Of a stretch of DNA of 64,000 bases, positions 62,380 through 64,000 are shown piece after piece. The DNA lies in assembly GCA_964519665.1 (NCBI GenBank), contig CAZFIV010000025.1, positions 1 through 64,000 of the forward strand, given 5' to 3'. Under the pieces are notes generated by a model. It was not told where the DNA came from and ran no database searches. It worked only from the letters and a program-made list of their open reading frames with translations. The position numbers and the translations under genes were made by a program. This DNA is from JANQQN01 sp964519665. Lineage in GTDB: Bacteria; Myxococcota; Kuafuiibacteriia; Kuafuiibacteriales; Kuafuiibacteriaceae. The first letter of the stretch is position 1. Each line of letters starts with the position of its first letter.

Positions 62380-63771
62380 TCAGACCTGCCGAGCCCAACT
62401 CAGGCAGTAGCCCCCGGGCTGCACCGGTCCGCTGAAGAGCCGGCAGTTCCCGCACGGTTGACCGGATCGACGGACGTACTGAAGGCAGACCCGGCAGTTT
62501 TTGCCGCCATGGGGGGACTCTTCGACGTACTGCAGAATGGTTCGGAGGCGAACCGACGTGCGGTCGACGGGCTCACCACAGCTGTAGACCGTGGGCGGGG
62601 GCGGAGGCGCCTCGTACGCCGCCGGCGGGTCTTCGTAGGTGGGGGCCGGCTCATCGTAGGTGTACGGTCTATCGTCGCTCAGCCGGGTTCCGGGCTCTAC
62701 CCGGCGCTCGGTATCTTCGGCGGCCGTCCACAAGGCCCAAAGGCCGCCTCCGGCGACGACAGCGCCGGCGGCTCCGCTCGCGACGACGATCAGCGTTCTC
62801 CGGGAAGACCGGGGCTCGGCGGCCTCCGTAACCGGACCGTATGGGGGCTGCCCGAGTCCCGCAGGTGCTTGAAAGCCGCCTGCCGACGGCGCTCCGGAGG
62901 GGCGCGGCCCGCTCGCGCTCGGCGCCTCGGAGGCCCCCGGCGGGGCCGGAAAGCCGGCCGTCGACGTCGCGGCGGCGGGCGAAGGGAAGCCGGGCTCTGA
63001 AACCGGGTACGGATGGTACGGATGGATGGGCGGAGCGAACCCACCATCACCCCGGGCGACCGGTTCGAACAGGGCGGTGTGCGGGGGAGGGGGCGGCTGG
63101 CCGCGGCCGGTCCTTCGAGCGACCAGCCACTGTTCGAAGCGGGCCTGCAGGTCGGCGAGCCGTTGCTCGAACGCTGCTTCACGCTCCCCCTGCTGCAGGC
63201 GGAAGGCGGCCCGGGTGGTTTCGACCTGTCGGTCGAAGGCCGTTCGGTCGGCGGTGTCATCGATCGGGGCGGCCGGGGGCGCCGATACGAAGGCGCCGCT
63301 CCGGCTCGCGAAGGATGGTGGAGCCGCGGGCGCCTGAGCCGAGCCGGGGCTTTGGTTTCGCGCCCTCGACGTTAGGTCCGGCCGCCCTAGGCGCGTTTGG
63401 AGTTGCTCGAGCAGCGGGATGAAGCCGGGATGGTCGTAGGCGCCCGTCCAATCCCTGAGGTCGACGGGCGGGACGGCCAGGAGCGCTTCGGGAACCGACG
63501 CCGGTTCGAGCATGACCGCGACCAGCACCTGCCGCTCCCATCCGACGGTGGCTTCGGCGTGTACCAAGGGGTCCTTGACCGCGGCCGGGGTCCAGCAAAC
63601 CAGGACGGCTTTGGCGGCGTTCAGCTTCTCGCGTCCGAGGTCGTCGAGGCTGGTCTTGAGCGAAGAGCGGCCCTCGAACCGGACATCCAGGTCGAACGAC
63701 GCCAAAGTGCGAGCCAGAGGCTCGACTCGGGACCGTTCTCGGGCGGCGTAGGTCATGAATATATCGGTCAC
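62380..63771 (-). CDS. TIR domain - coiled region - Tat-like TM anchor - HiPIP-like iron-sulfur domain fusion
   Basis: A 463-residue fusion from GTG 63771 (AAGGTGAG upstream). Residues 1 to about 130 are a TIR domain: TDIFMTYAARER, KAVLVCWTPAAVKDPLVHAE with Glu73 at the catalytic position. A helical, Arg/Glu/Gln-rich segment covers about 173-220. A Pro/Ala-rich linker leads to SSRRTLIVVASGAAGAVVAG (about 322-350), one TM helix preceded by a twin-arginine-like SRRTLI. After a Pro/Tyr linker the last 70 residues hold Cys426, Cys429, Cys440, Cys443 and Cys456: NCRVC, CGNCRLFSG, GGYCLSW. This is the pattern of high-potential iron-sulfur proteins (C-x2-C, then C-[x]-L-F-x-G, then G-[WY]-C-x-S-W). 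The TIR would face the cytoplasm and the cluster the periplasm. I know of no such fusion described. Confidence 0.83.
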   Translation of the reverse strand: MTDIFMTYAARERSRVEPLARTLASFDLDVRFEGRSSLKTSLDDLGREKLNAAKAVLVCWTPAAVKDPLVHAEATVGWERQVLVAVMLEPASVPEALLAVPPVDLRDWTGAYDHPGFIPLLEQLQTRLGRPDLTSRARNQSPGSAQAPAAPPSFASRSGAFVSAPPAAPIDDTADRTAFDRQVETTRAAFRLQQGEREAAFEQRLADLQARFEQWLVARRTGRGQPPPPPHTALFEPVARGDGGFAPPIHPYHPYPVSEPGFPSPAAATSTAGFPAPPGASEAPSASGPRPSGAPSAGGFQAPAGLGQPPYGPVTEAAEPRSSRRTLIVVASGAAGAVVAGGGLWALWTAAEDTERRVEPGTRLSDDRPYTYDEPAPTYEDPPAAYEAPPPPPTVYSCGEPVDRTSVRLRTILQYVEESPHGGKNCRVCLQYVRRSGQPCGNCRLFSGPVQPGGYCLSWARQV

Positions 63772-63912
63772 GCTGGACTCACCTTGGGCAAACTCAGGGT
63801 CTCGCGGTGGACCGGGTGCGTCCCCGGCTTTGACTGGAACGTAGCGCACGGCCGTGCTCCGCACAAACCGCGGCCTTCGGGGCAGGGGTGGACGAGGCTG
63901 GTGAATAAGGGA

Positions 63913-64000
63913 TTAGCGCAAAGGTTGGGCGACCGCCCGCATGGTGTCTCGGTCGGCCTGGAGGCCGTCGAAACGCCCGTCGCTGAGCAACGGACGGGCC
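63913..64000 (-). CDS. C-terminal end of a gene running off the right edge
   Basis: From the right edge a minus-strand frame reads ARPLLSDGRFDGLQADRDTM then RAVAQPLR and stops at TAA 63913-63915. Third positions are almost all G or C, like the confirmed genes. With only 28 residues no family can be assigned. The 140 bases between this stop and the TIR-HiPIP start would contain that gene's promoter, or the two share a transcript. Confidence 0.4.
   Translation of the reverse strand, partial: ARPLLSDGRFDGLQADRDTMRAVAQPLR

Overview
This 64 kb window is a high-GC chromosomal segment from a Gram-negative bacterium with an outer membrane. That is shown by a complete RND/MFP/TolC efflux operon, an apolipoprotein N-acyltransferase, an OmpA-type peptidoglycan-binding domain, a TonB-like C-terminal domain and many lipobox signal peptides. 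The mix of families suggests a Myxococcota/Bradymonadota-like lineage (former Deltaproteobacteria): several TIR proteins, TIGR02996/LRR, SUMF1 domains, DUF1552 next to a CxxCH protein, a ZU5 Cys-rich lipoprotein, FG-GAP/dockerin, DUF4157 and an ECF sigma/FecR pair. The taxonomic placement is inference. I found no rRNA, tRNA, complete IS element or CRISPR array.

Layout. 1-7.1 kb: a gene-poor, lower-GC left end holding a broken copy of a quinone-oxidoreductase-like gene, then a large secreted S8 protease, the intact oxidoreductase, a DUF1330 gene and a remnant of a TIGR02996 protein. 7.1-8.7 kb: a membrane TIR protein with a small partner gene. 8.8-11 kb: thrB-thrC. 11-15.1 kb: a GH26-like lipoprotein, a CsgG-like/SBP/OmpA fusion and an orphan DUF4157 protein. 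15.3-21.2 kb: a tripartite RND efflux operon with overlapping genes. 21.3-23.7 kb: a DUF4190/pilin-like protein and an acyl-CoA ligase. 23.7-26.4 kb: a TIR-GldG fusion followed by tandem repeats and decayed genes. 27.3-32.6 kb: a double-ACT protein, then a minus-strand set of STAS-like protein, envelope protein, ECF sigma, FecR-TPR and ZU5 lipoprotein. 32.6-37.6 kb: Lnt and a three-gene translationally coupled cassette (unknown protein, radical SAM/SPASM, SUMF1 domain). 37.8-41.7 kb: a DUF1552 / CxxCH operon. 41.9-50 kb: FG-GAP/dockerin, AraC regulator, a membrane Cys-rich protein with a broken paralogue, prolyl oligopeptidase, a solute-binding protein and a TonB-C-like lipoprotein. 50.3-57 kb: asnB, a broken nuclease-family gene, an acyl-CoA dehydrogenase pair, a rhomboid protease with a repeat tail and a VOC protein. 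57.3-60 kb: YCII/DGPF protein, ECF42-type sigma and HDOD protein. 60-63.8 kb: a minus-strand group of TIR-HiPIP fusion, TIGR02996-LRR protein, STM4014-like ATP-grasp protein and a possible 31-codon ORF. A further gene probably runs off the right edge.

The strongest candidates for undescribed biology are: (i) the TIR protein whose C-terminus has the cysteine pattern of a high-potential iron-sulfur protein behind an internal Tat-like signal anchor, with LRR and ATP-grasp genes downstream; (ii) the TIR-GldG fusion; (iii) the coupled radical SAM/SPASM + SUMF1 + unknown-protein cassette. All three TIR domains in the window share a WSP/WTP...EA signature with the predicted catalytic glutamate retained, and all three proteins are membrane-anchored.
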